From the NCBI RefSeq assembly GCF_910592395.1, contig NC_088309.1, positions 24,304,599 to 24,368,598 on the forward strand: 64,000 bases of DNA, written 5' to 3'. The notes under the pieces are model-generated. The model worked only from the letters and a program-made list of their open reading frames with translations, did no database searches and had not been told where the DNA came from. Positions within the stretch are counted from its first letter, which is position 1; each line of letters starts with the position of its first letter. The position numbers and the translations under genes were made by a program. The DNA is from Lineus longissimus (taxonomy: Eukaryota; Nemertea; Pilidiophora; Heteronemertea; Lineidae). Positions 28,701-40,001 of the stretch are shown one piece after another.

Positions 28701-29472
28701 TCATATTTCTAATGATAAAACAAGGTGCGTCTTATCCTAGCTATCATTACTAAAATCTAAACGCTAAACAAACTGAGCAGCAGTCAAACCAAACAGCATT
28801 TAAAATAAGTACACTTTACAGTAGCCCTGTAAATGTATTTTTGATGCAAATCACAGCAGTCAAGTAAAATAGTTGTAGGTTGTGTAAAAAACATTACACA
28901 GTACCACACAAACCGAGCACATACACAACGTTCGTACATAGATAACACCGCAATTTAATGTAGACATATTTTGACATAAGAGGTACATGTAAAATGGAAA
29001 CTCCAGGCCCTGCCATTATTGTCGACCCATACTATCAAGAATTATTTAACACAATGGAGGATATGTAAATGTCCATGCAATGAAAGACGTTATTATTCTA
29101 TTACACAGGCAGCAATACTTTTTTAGAAGGAATGAAAGAACTATTTTTGGAAGCATGCTGGCTTGTCTTCTCACATTCAGTAAAGGCACGATCAAAATAA
29201 TTTTGAATACTGCAAATCATTTCATAAAGATTCGAACATACATGTATATATGATATGAGTAGAGACTACTTTCGGGTCTTAAATGTTTTTATCCATTGAG
29301 TCGATTTCTGAGGAGTGGCTCGAGACAACAAACTTCTTGAGCGCATTTTCCACTGTGTACATATATATATGTACATACACAAATGTATGTAACTACAGCA
29401 CCCACACCATAGGAACTTGATCTACAAAGGAGCCAAGCTGGCATCTTCTCAAGACATCCCAGTGTTGTCCTA
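28701..29472 (-). other. 3' flank and probable 3' UTR of the NACHT-WD gene
   Basis: No coding sequence is seen downstream of the stop codon at 29473. No AATAAA was seen on the minus strand. Two ATTAAA variants, at 28954-28959 here and at 28476-28481 further left, are candidate poly(A) signals, so the UTR end is undecided. Confidence 0.35.
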
Positions 29473-32400
29473 CTAGATAAGATTACAAACTGAACTTCCA
29501 TGACTACAATTATCAGAACCAGAATCTGAGCTAACACTTCTAGACCCAGCAGGCGATTTTGAAACTGCCAACTGGGATTTATTAGAAGCATCAGCCTTGA
29601 TCTGTTGTAGAACTTCAGGCGTCAGCTTTGGCATTACGTAGAACCTGACCGACTCGTAAACCTTTTCAATGGCAGGATCAAGCGTAGAGATGAAATTATC
29701 CACTGCGCCGATTGCCTTTGATGCCATGGATGGTAGAACATCCTTGAAGAGTTTATGGGTGTCCATCCCCTCCAAGTCTCGCAGCCGAAGCATCACCAAC
29801 CGGCCATCTTGGCACCCAATGATGATGTGGTACCCAAACTGTGCAAGTTTCAGCGAGACAGGTTCTGCGTGAAGATCACACTGCGCGATAGGTTTACCGT
29901 TTTCTATGTGGTATGCCCTGACCATGGCGTTCTCTTTGTCTAACCAGTATGTGTATCGACCGTCAAAGCTCAGCTTGGCATCGATGTTGTCAGAAAGGGC
30001 CCGGATGCGTCCCAAACAGTTCATATCTTTGACTGAATAAACATGCAATTTCTTATCAATGATAATTGCACCATTTTTTGAGATGTCTGATATCCCATGT
30101 TTGCTGACTCGTGATATTTTCCCGATGACTGAACCGGAGATGAAATCAATGAAATGTACATCGCAGGATTTGTCTTTTTTCTCAGAAGCAAGCACAAGGC
30201 GTGGATTGTTTGGCACTAGGTTGATGGCGGATACGACAAATCCTGTGTCTAATATAGTTAGAACATCGTACGGCATGGCAGCTATGATGATCTTCTCATC
30301 ATCTCGGGCGATAACATGACTATCAGTCAGTGTCATGACGGGGTCATTCTCGAACTCACGCACTGCCTCCTTTTGTGCCAGATTGTACAGTATGATCTTC
30401 TGGCCTCGCAGAAACAGGAATTGTTTCCCAGGACTGATCTGAATGGTTTCAAGGCGGTCTTCCCAGGGAAATTTGTACACAATTTTGCTCTCGTACAAAT
30501 TGATGACATATATGTGTTGAGACATTTTGTGCTCGATGAGCAAGACCAGAATCGCGTGATCAAGAGAGAGAGAGAAATCTGTCAGTTTCCCATACTTGTC
30601 GTACGGGAGCAACACCCGTTTCTTTCCAGAGCTGATACCGACAATATCAATGCCGAAGTAATCATTATAATGGAAAGCCTGTTCTGATGTCAGAGGCAAG
30701 AACTTTTTGATGAACACATAATCACCTCGGACCTGGATTGCACTTTCAGAAAGAGGATTCTCATACTTCAAGGGCTCGGGCAAATTCAATTTACTGATAG
30801 TCTTCAATTTGTCAAGGTCCCATATCTTTATGCTGTTTTCAGACATGGTAACAGTTGCTACCCTGTTATCATAACAAGAAACAGCAAATTTGTGGATGGG
30901 AGTACCGCTGGTGATTGCCACAACGGCTAGACTGTTACCAGACTTCCGAGCCCACAGACAGATATGGCGGCTCTCGGCACAAACGACAAGCATTCGGTCT
31001 GCTGAGTAATCAGCATGGAAGTAACAAGGCTCTTCAATGCGGCTGGGAGCCATCAATGTCACCTGCTGTGTTCTGACTTTAATGCTGACTATGTAACGCT
31101 GCTGAAGGTTTACCAAGAATCGTTTTTTGTCGTTTGACAGGATCAGACCAGAAACTTCTTGGCGGTACATGTTTATGCCATTTGTTGTCTTGTCTTGTAA
31201 GAAATCGAACTTGTAGTCGTGCTTCTCTTGAGTAAAGCTGAAATTCCCAGGGCATATGTGAAAGATTCGGACATTGCACTCGACTGAATAGCCAACGATC
31301 GCCAAGTCACCTCGTACAATGATACTACTTGGTTTATAGCGCCCCCGAAGTTTCCCAGAAATCTCTAAGCTACCCATGTTAATGATTAACACATCAGTTT
31401 CGACAGAGACCAGAAATGTGCCATTTTTCTCATCAATTGCTACTTTACAGAAATCAGTTGTGCCAAGATGGTCGGGAAGGGAGACAATCTCCTTCCCACT
31501 ACGTAGGTCAATTATGACACCGTTCCGGCAGACATAGTGCTCGCTGATTGCAGTATTGCAGCAGTTGGGCATTTTTCTCGCTCCTACCCGATGGCGGATC
31601 TCAAATGATGTAGGATCGATCACCAAAAGAGGGCTGTCATCGGTGTGTGTATCACAGATTATATTCTCACCATCATAAGTGCAAAAGAGATTTGTCCATC
31701 GATGCAACTCAATGTTCTCTAGATTCAGCAGTGACACGTGCTCCCCTATCTCAGTATCCCAAGCTATAATGGAGTTGTCTTTAGACACAGAATACAACAC
31801 TGGGATGTTCTCATCAAACCTCAAGTCAGTGACGAGAGATTTGTGGCCCTCAAGGTTACACAACAGATGAGGGTTCGGAGGCTCAAAGCACTGGTGTGAT
31901 GGCACCAATGCGGAATGTTTGAGACCTTTCGTAGTACAATCAGCAAGGAGGACTGCAATATTGGACAAGACATTTCTACCTCGAACTTCTTTCACTAAAG
32001 AGTGTAGTCTTCCTGTCAGTTCTACAGGTAGGGAATTTGGATTTTGATTCAAAGTGTTGGCGGCAAGTCTCAATGCCTGTACAAGAGGTCTTGCCTCCTG
32101 GTACACCTCAGGGGAGGTAGCCAAGGCAATGATGTAGTCCATCACGACATCTTGGGCTGACAATGCCTTTGTCTTGTGGTAGATCCAACTGTAATTGAAC
32201 AGCACATTTGTGAATAGGTCAGTCGTTCGATCGCTTTCAATCAGGTGGTATGGCAGTTCGTTGAGCATGCGTAAGTTATAGTGTATAGCATCCTCAATGT
32301 GGAATTCCATTGGCTGCTCCGGGACAAGCCTGTCAGCCTCACTTTCTCTCTTATCAAGTCCAAACCGTTTCATCTGGTGGTCAGTGAACTTAAAAGGTTT

Positions 32401-35400
32401 TCCTTTCCCTCCACCCCATTTTCCCACAAAGAAATCTGCCATGAGCGAATGAATGTATTTTTTCATGTCCGGGTTGGACAGATACCGCTGTGTGGCAACT
32501 TCACCAAACTGGCGGTGATACCAGTTGTTCACCGTCATGCCATCTGCTTCCTTTTCAATAAAATAGGTCTGCAGGTTATCTTTAATTCTTGCCCAGAGCA
32601 AGTCCGGGATTCGACGCATTGGCGGGAACCAGAACACAAACACCTCATCAAGAACCTGATCATCTAACGACAGCAAATGATTCATCTCAACGTCACTCAA
32701 ACCATTTCTAGAAGCTGTCAAGAATGCAAGGGCATGACTAGTCAAAACTCTTCCATGTTGCAGTTCAACCCTCTCGAATAACTTCTGTATACAACCTCTG
32801 ACTGACTTTTCAAGGACACATTCATCTACGCTTGTGTAGGATCTCCACACCCTTACCTCCTCAAACACAAGGCTTGTAAACAGAGGCAAAGAACAATGCG
32901 TAAAAGCATCTTCAACTTTTTGAATCTGTTTGGAGGTGAGTTGCCTACCCTCCTGCTTAAGCCAAGAGTTTAAGATGTCCATGCAAATGTTCTGTTCCAA
33001 TGGCTCCACATTGATGAAACGGCTGTGGTGGTAGAGCCGCTTCATTTTGGCAAGGATTCCATGCATTGCTGGTATGGTTGATACAATGATGTGACAGTGA
33101 GATGGAACTGATCGGGGCAGCCAGTTGAGTCGGTGGGCACCTCCAACATGAGACAGTTGATCAAGTGAGTCCAGGAAGATGACAAGCGGTTTTTCAGCAG
33201 TGGCAACCTGAAAAGAAAGAAGTTTCAAACTAAGAAGTGTCTATGATAGTTTCTGAAGATGTACTCAGTAGGGTATCAAGGCGTTTCAACTAAGTCTGTG
33301 CTTGACCTGACTTACCCTGAGTATGTCTGAGAAGTAAATGACCAGCTGGTCTTGTTCATTTGGCACATCCTCGACGTCTTCTCCATAGACAGCTGTGATC
33401 TGTTGGCAGACTGTGTAGAGAACTTGGCGAATGTTGGAACTTTTAGGCGTTGTACCTGAAAGGGTGAAGTTAGTAATATTGTGATTCAAGAACTGTAAAA
33501 TGCTACAGGCATTAGCACCAGGATGCTATGCTATTTGATTTACCATCCAAAATTATACTGTGAACAACTGTGGTATATTTCTTTAGTGTGCATGAGATCT
33601 GATGACGTCGGCAGCATGCATGTCCTTAATAATAATATGACTCTCCAGTTCTGAACTTGGCCTCATAGGTAACACTTACCTAGAAATCTCATGACTACGA
33701 CAGGAGAAACTGACAACACCTCATCAGAGACCCAAGTACAAATAGTCTGTGCACATTTAGCCATAACTGACGTCTTTCCACATCCAGATTCCCCAAACAC
33801 CACCAACGGCTGTTGTGAGATCAGACTTTGTTGAGCATTCGTAAGAATGTTTTTAATCCGATCAACTATATTTTCTCTCCCATGGAAGACACTGCAGCGT
33901 TTTTGACACAAGATGCCGTGTTGTAGAACCTCTGTTGTGAGTTCATCACTGAATAATGGATCAGTTTTGTCCATGACATCATCGACCATAGCCATGATCT
34001 TTCGATAGAAGTTCTCCCCAAGTTCCTGAATGTAATTTTTATGGTCGTGTTTACTGATACCGCCATCCTCGCTCCAGAATATCGTCTTGTTTATGATGTT
34101 TTCAGGCGGGAGTTTTTCAGATATTTTCTGATCTCGGAGGGAGATTAGTAGTTTTTGTGCTTCGACATCTCTGTGGTACTCGCCAGGCTTCATATCAATG
34201 TACCGATGAGCCTTGGGGTGTTTCAGGTGGGTTATGATGTCTGGGAGATTGCGTATTAAGCAGAAACAGTGGCTTTTAGGGTCACTTTGTTCTAAGATAC
34301 CAACTTTGATCTCCTGTTCTGTAACTGTAATTATAAAAGAATGATTGTTTAGAATGCAATCCATTGATATTGTCGATAATTCAATAAAGCAAAAGCAGAT
34401 TCGTCTCCAAAAAAAGGTTGGCTCAGCCCAAAATTCATTAAGGGACAGCCTGGCAGAATATGTTTGGAATTTGGTTCAAATCTATATTTGCAGGAAGCAG
34501 TTGGATGGGGGCCTAGTCTCTTCAGCTGCTGAGGGAGTCAACATATTGAGACGGGGCCAATATCGGGATCACAGTTTTGTAAACAATGTGTATTCCTACA
34601 ATGCAGGCTCACCAGAAATGAAGTATTTTTCCACCTCTTCCTCTGTTAGGTGGCCTTGTTCTGCACACAGCTTTGACCCCACCCTCAGAAGATCCTGCAG
34701 CTCGGCAAATATCTTGCCCCATTTTCTTTGATCGGCCTTCTTCAGGTCTTCATTTTCCTGCAAAAGAAACAAATCTGCTTCATTACAATTACAATGTACA
34801 TGTACATGCAACAATGATAACTGAGACTTAAGTTCGCGCTAAAGCTATAACTATAACTATAACTATAACGCTGAATAATTAAAAACGAAACCTATCACTC
34901 TTAGTTAGGTCAAATCAAATAAGGGACTGCTGAGATTGTTTGGTTCTACCGCACATTTTGTATCACATATGACAGAACGCAGAATCTTACATTGTCATTG
35001 TAATGTTCCAGTACTTTACTGATGGTCTGAAGTCGATAGAAAGGAGGCACAGCATTTTCGTCATGATGAAACCACTTCACTAGCACATCAATATCGATAC
35101 CCTCCTCCAACAAGGCAGCAACGATAAGGTCGAATTCGTCTTCACTGATGCACACTGGGAAAGGCCGATAACCATATTTATTGCCAAGGAGCACCTGTAA
35201 AACAAGAATGAAAGGTTTATTGACCAAGCGCGAGATGCCAAAGTAAATAGATTTTTCATCTTAATACATTACATGTAAAATATATCAGTACTAAAATCTG
35301 ATCAAAGTTTGTGGCAGTAATAATGTCTCATGACACTGAGCTCTCAACTCCACACTGTTTCAAAAAAGGCAACGAGTGGTCCTCCAGCATAACTAATACT

Positions 35401-37668
35401 AATAGAAAGGTAGTTCAATAGTTGAAGAGGACATGCTAGCCCTATCACCTTACCACGAAGTTTGGACCAATAGACAATCGCTGGCATGTCTCTATCTCCT
35501 TCAGGCAGATGTTACTGGTCATGTGGTCATCTTGAGCTTCTTCCATAATACCCCATCGCATGTCTACTACCTGAAAAAACACAGTCACATATAATATCAA
35601 GAATAAATTATTTCAACAATTCCTGATGATATTTTAAGATGTTCGACAAAGGCTTTTTTGAAGGAATGACTTTTTCAATCTTTTCCTTGTCTGTTTACTC
35701 CCTTTATGATTGTGAGCACTGTTCAATTCAGTGGCAATCAAGGGACAACCAGGGATTTTGACTAACACAGGACTTTGGCAAAGGGAAGGAGAAGTGCTTG
35801 TGTAACTACCACGCAGCAAAAATCATGGTTTCATGTTTCATTAAAAACCTTATGACAAATGAAAAAAAGTACATTTACTTGGTCAAGGCTACAAGAAATC
35901 ATCTTCTCAAATCATGGTTTCATGTTTCATTAAAAACCTTATGACAAATGAAAAAAAGTACATTTACTTGGTCAAGGCTACAAGAAATCATCTTCTCAAA
36001 TCATGGTTTCATGTTTCATTAAAAACCTTATGACAAATGAAAAAAAGTACATTTACTTGGTCAAGGCTACAAGAAATCATCTTCTCAAATCATGGTTTCA
36101 TGTTTCATTAAAAACCTTATGACAAATGAAAAAAAGTACATTTACTTGGTCAAGGCTACAAGAAATCATCTTCTCAAATCATGGTTTCATGTTTCATTAA
36201 AAACCTTATGACAAATGAAAAAAAGTACATTTACTTGGTCAAGGCTACAAGAAATCATCTTCTCAAAGTTCTTCTTGTTCAAAATTTACCTGGAATTCTA
36301 AGCCATACTTTGCCATACAATATTTCTGCAACTGTGGATAGACATGTTCCATCAAATAGTTCCTTTCCTCTGTAGTATCTGGAAAGATGAATTGCAGAAT
36401 TGTAGGCAATTTGGGACCAAATGCAGGGAACTTAATAGAGAGGGTTTCCATAGTAGGGAGGTGTCCACCCAGAGAGGTTCCACTGTATTTCCTTTGTGAG
36501 CTGACAAACTGAAGTTGGCACTCCTAGTATGGTATTTAACTTCAATTGGTGACCCGACTGAAAGTTCAAAACTTCAATAGTCTTTATTCATGCATACTTT
36601 CATCGTTTAAAGAAAGTAGAATCACTTAATCACATTTGTAAAGCTACCCATCAATGACAGAAAGGTAACCTTTTGATAAATTCCATTTCTTTATAAAAGG
36701 ATTTCATTCATTGCTAAGGATGTGTTATCACTGGGTGAATTAACATCAATGTTTACTCACTGGAACACGAACAATGATTACTATACTAGCAAAGTGCTGT
36801 TATGTCAAATGATACATTTGACACTACACAGGGATATGCAATAAACACTGATGTTGTTAAGCTGACATTATTACGGCCAGGATGTTACATTATGACTGGT
36901 ATGCACAAAGAATCAATGGGAAAAGATGTCACTATTTCACTTTACATGGCCTGATGAGCGGTTGTGGTCGGAATGAACTTTTGAATGGTTAAAAATGCAG
37001 GGACATGCTGTAAAAGTGTAACAATCAATTTTTTGACGTAGGTTTGATGAAAATCCGAGAGATAGTGTGAAAATCCTGTTTCGAGATCGAACGCGGAACG
37101 GTCTGGCAAGAAATTGATATAAACCAGGAATTAAGGACTAAGGAGTCGTCGGCTGATGACAATAGACTAGTACTTCCAAGGGCCCGGAGCAAATATGGGG
37201 AGCGCTGCTTCTCATTCTCCGCAGCTGTTTTGTGGAATGGGCTCCCTTTTGAGGTCCGGCAGGCAAAGAGCCTTGCATCATTTCAAACGATGCTCAAGAC
37301 CCATCTTTTTTCGATTGTAATTTTGTTATAAATATTGTAAAAGTGCCTTTGAACGGATTTAATCTGAAAAGGGCGCTTAAATTTAAATATGGTATATACA
37401 TACATACATACATAACTGTCCCCTGTGGGACTCCGGGTGAAACCGCGGCCGATTGAGAGAAGTGATCAGACAATTCGAAGAAAACTAAGGTTTTTCCTTT
37501 TTTTGGGACACACTGTGATGATGTATTATAAAAGTAAACTACTAGGCCGCCTATACCCCTATAAAACTCACCCGAGAAAGTTGAACTGATAAAAATCCGT
37601 ACAATCTTGGACGGTATCTGAGGCAAATCACCCACTTTGCCCGAGAGAATGAGCTCCCGTGTAGCCAT
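29473..37668 (-). CDS. NACHT and WD-repeat domain protein (NWD1/NWD2-like), 8 exons, complete
   Basis: A STAND-type NTPase that probably works as a cytosolic scaffold or signalling ATPase; its partner is unknown. Exons, all with GT-AG junctions and compatible phases: 37572-37668, 36290-36378, 35454-35570, 34991-35194, 34613-34757, 33680-34324, 33316-33455 and 29473-33207, giving 1,723 residues. Residues ~20-101 form the N-terminal DUF4062-like domain (RIFISSTFSDTTEERNYLME, then VVDMRWG). Walker A, GESGCGKTS, is at 395-403. Walker B, LVIFLDSLDQL, is at 487-497 at the start of the last exon. A helical winged-helix and linker region follows to ~925, then WD40-type beta-propeller repeats from ~926 (EGHKSLVTDLRFD, SKDNSIIAWD, and later ENSIKIWDLD). 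A Ser-rich tail ends in CNLI. The length is close to that of vertebrate NWD2. The whole 1,244-residue C-terminal part is in one exon while the N-terminal part is split into seven small exons. The start is the first Met before the conserved IFISSTF motif. I cannot choose between NWD1 and NWD2 by reading. Confidence 0.93.
35822..36266. repeat. Five identical 89-bp tandem units in intron 2 of the NACHT-WD gene
   Basis: Units starting ATCATGGTTTCATGTTTCAT begin at 35822, 35911, 36000, 36089 and 36178. By eye the copies are identical, and each ends in CATCTTCTCAAA. The array ends 23 bp before the exon 2 donor (exon edge 36290). Such identity means recent expansion or an assembly effect. Confidence 0.95.
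36385..36495 (-). repeat. CAGTGGAACCTCTC-type transposon end fragment
   Basis: On the minus strand it begins TACAGTGGAACCTCTCTGGG and contains GGTGTCC-like and TTTGGTCCC blocks, related in style to 28586-28700. It lies directly upstream of the exon 2 acceptor of the NACHT-WD gene (acceptor edge at 36378/36379), so the end of intron 1 is transposon-derived. Tigger/pogo affinity is inferred from the end sequence only. Confidence 0.5.
37104..37415 (+). mobile_element. 3' end fragment of a non-LTR retrotransposon (LINE)
   Basis: A frame of 75 codons ends with TAA at 37329-37331. It carries the C-terminal motif typical of CR1/Jockey-type ORF2 proteins: LVLPRARSKYGERCFSFSAA, then LWNGLPFEVR, SLASFQTMLKTHLF. 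After the stop come a short tail containing AAAAGGGCGCTTAAATTTAA and a (TACA)n run at about 37397-37414, typical of a LINE 3' end. It is 5'-truncated and lies antisense within intron 1 of the NACHT-WD gene, so it is a dead copy. Confidence 0.82.
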
Positions 37669-37766
37669 TATGTACTTCAGAACACAACTGTCTCTTCATG
37701 AACAGAAAATTGAACATTATGATATGTTTGTCGCATTGTTCTACTGTCGTTTCCAAGCTGTCCAAC

Positions 37767-37775
37767 CATTTTGAC
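37767..37775. repeat. Left 9-bp target-site duplication
   Basis: CATTTTGAC directly precedes the GGGTAGGTG terminus of the large inverted-repeat element and is repeated exactly at 53111-53119 after its other end. A perfect 9-bp duplication is the hallmark size for Mutator-like elements. Confidence 0.8.
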
Positions 37776-37857
37776 GGGTAGGTGTAAACTGTGGACGAAA
37801 GTGTGGCCGAAAGTGTGGACGAAAGTGTGGACAGCGGCCCTCTAAGTTTGGTGGGCT
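37776..37857 (+). repeat. Left terminal inverted repeat, 82 bp
   Basis: It starts GGGTAGGTGTAAACTG and ends AAGTTTGGTGGGCT. The interior is a run of 12-bp subrepeats TGTGGACGAAAG (three and a part, one with a C for A). It differs from the right copy at three positions, all within the subrepeats. Confidence 0.93.
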
Positions 37858-38265
37858 GGTATTTCTTTGTCTTTCAATATATTTAAAAGAAATTGCAGTA
37901 TGTTAATGCATTATAATCTTTTCAATGGGTCAGCGAAAGAAAAAAAGAAAAAAAATTATTTTGATGGGTGATTTTGATCAATGAGTGGATGGGCTTTTTA
38001 GCCCCTTTTTTGAAGGTTTTGGAAGTGGCCTTTGATTTTGTGGACGGGGAAATGCGAGGTCTAGTGTCCAAATGTGGACTAATTATCAAAGAATTTGTTG
38101 AAACTGTGATATTTCTAACTAGTCCAAATAATATTCTTTCACAAAAACTACTTTTATTTGAATGACAATGACAATATCATTCAGTTGCAGGCAAAAATAG
38201 TTTGCCCTCTCTCAGACCAACTTTCGTTGATCCAAGATGGCGGCACCACAAGAATCGAATGTACG
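37858..38265. other. AT-rich left arm of the large element
   Basis: Sequence present once between the left inverted repeat and the nested foldback block. A frame at 37968-38165 has no recognisable features and no counterpart on the right side. Confidence 0.4.
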
Positions 38266-39035
38266 TAAGGAAAAAAAGGTACGGAAAAAAAGGCACTAGG
38301 TAAAAAAGGCACTGGAAAAAAAGGCAATAGAAAAAATGGCACCAAAAAAATGTATGGGAAATCTCTGAGAAATCTCTACTACATAGATAAAAAATAAAAA
38401 TAAAAATTTCTCTGTGCATTTCTATGTGTAGTTTTTCTACATCAACAGAATACTGGGTGGTCCAAAAAAACGGAACAGCCTATTTTCAGTACCCTCCGAC
38501 CAGAAAAACTAGCTTGGACAGGCAGGGAATCCTTATAAAAAATAATACAAAGATCATCCGATTTGGTCCAGTAGTTTAATCAAGTTAGATTCAGGGTTCC
38601 CTCACCAATAACCTATTTCTACAAGATACAATAGTTTCACAAAAGTGGCTATTGACATCTAGCAAAACATTCTTGATGAGTCTCATTGCAGTTTTATTGG
38701 TGAGAAAGACTTGGAAGCACATTACACATAGCACATTACACATATAGAAATGCACGGGGGGGACCCCAAATGAAGTTTTAACCTGGAGGTTTCCTGGTGC
38801 CTTTTTTCCAGTGCCTTTTTTACATAGTATAGCGATTTCCTGGTGCCTTTTTTCCAGTGCCTTTTTTACCTAGTGCCTTTTTTACCGAGTGCCTTTTTTT
38901 CCTAGTGCCTTTTTTACCTAGTGCCTTTTTTACCCAGTGCCATTTTTTCCTAGTGCCTTTTTTACCTAGTGCCTTTTTTTCCATACCTTTTTTTCCAGTG
39001 CCTTTTTTTCCAGTGCCTTTATTACCGTCTACCCT
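38266..39035. repeat. Nested foldback block with short-unit arms
   Basis: The left arm (about 38266-38344) is built of AAAAAAGGCACTGG/AGGT-like units. The right arm (about 38797-39035) is the reverse complement, a longer series of CCTAGTGCCTTTTTTA-like units. Between them a second inverted pair occurs: TGTGCATTTCTATGTGTA at 38413-38430, with its near reverse complement around 38739-38755. The block is non-coding. The short frames over it are Phe/Pro or Lys-rich artefacts. Confidence 0.75.
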
Positions 39036-40001
39036 AGAATCGACTCGAATCTTAATTCAAATCTGCCATTGCCGACATCATTGGCGCCAAAAACTATTTC
39101 TTTTGACCCTGTTGACCTCGCTTCTAAAAATTTTGTTTTTAAACCATTCAAACATTTAAATCAACTGCAAACATTTTCAATAAAATCATGGAGCTATATA
39201 TATACGATATATTAAGAAATATCTATAATAATATTGTGTTATACGGTTACCTTGGAACTATTTGCACCCAATTACTCTTTCTTTCTTAAGCTTTCTTTCT
39301 ACTTTCATCCATGAACGTTTATCAGGCGCGTATCCAAGGGGGTGCACCAGAGGCACGCCCCCTAATTGATATAGAATCTTTGAAATTGACCATGAAAGTT
39401 TGGAACACACCTGTAGTGCAGCAATTTTGATGAGAAATGCAGTGCACGCTCCCTTTTCTTCCAGTTCCTGGATCCGCTAACGCTCTTAGACCATCATCAT
39501 TATTATCATTATCAATATTATCATGAAGAAAACCCCTTCACCCGCGAACTTTTCAAGCTGAAGTACACACTGATTCCAGGTTTTCGAGCACTCCAGGGAA
39601 TGGTTTGACTATCAGTCGGCGAAGCTTTCTAAATGCAATTGCCCTGTGCATCCGCACACTTTCGGCTTCCAAAAGAATCGACTCGAATCTTAATTCAAAT
39701 CTGCCATTGCCGACATCATTGGCGCCAAAAACTATTTCTTTTGACCCTGTTGACCTCGCTTCTAAAAATTTTGTTTTTAAACCATTCAAACATTTAAATC
39801 AACTGCAAACATTTTCAATAAAATCACCGAGCTATATATATACGATATATTAAGAAATATCTATAGTAATATTGTGTTATACGGTTACCTTGGAACTATT
39901 TGCACCCAATTACTCTTCCGCCAGCGTGACCTAGCCACAATCATGGCGCGTACCCTAAGGTCTGTCTTCAGATTGCCGAATATCTCACGTCAAACATGAA
40001 C

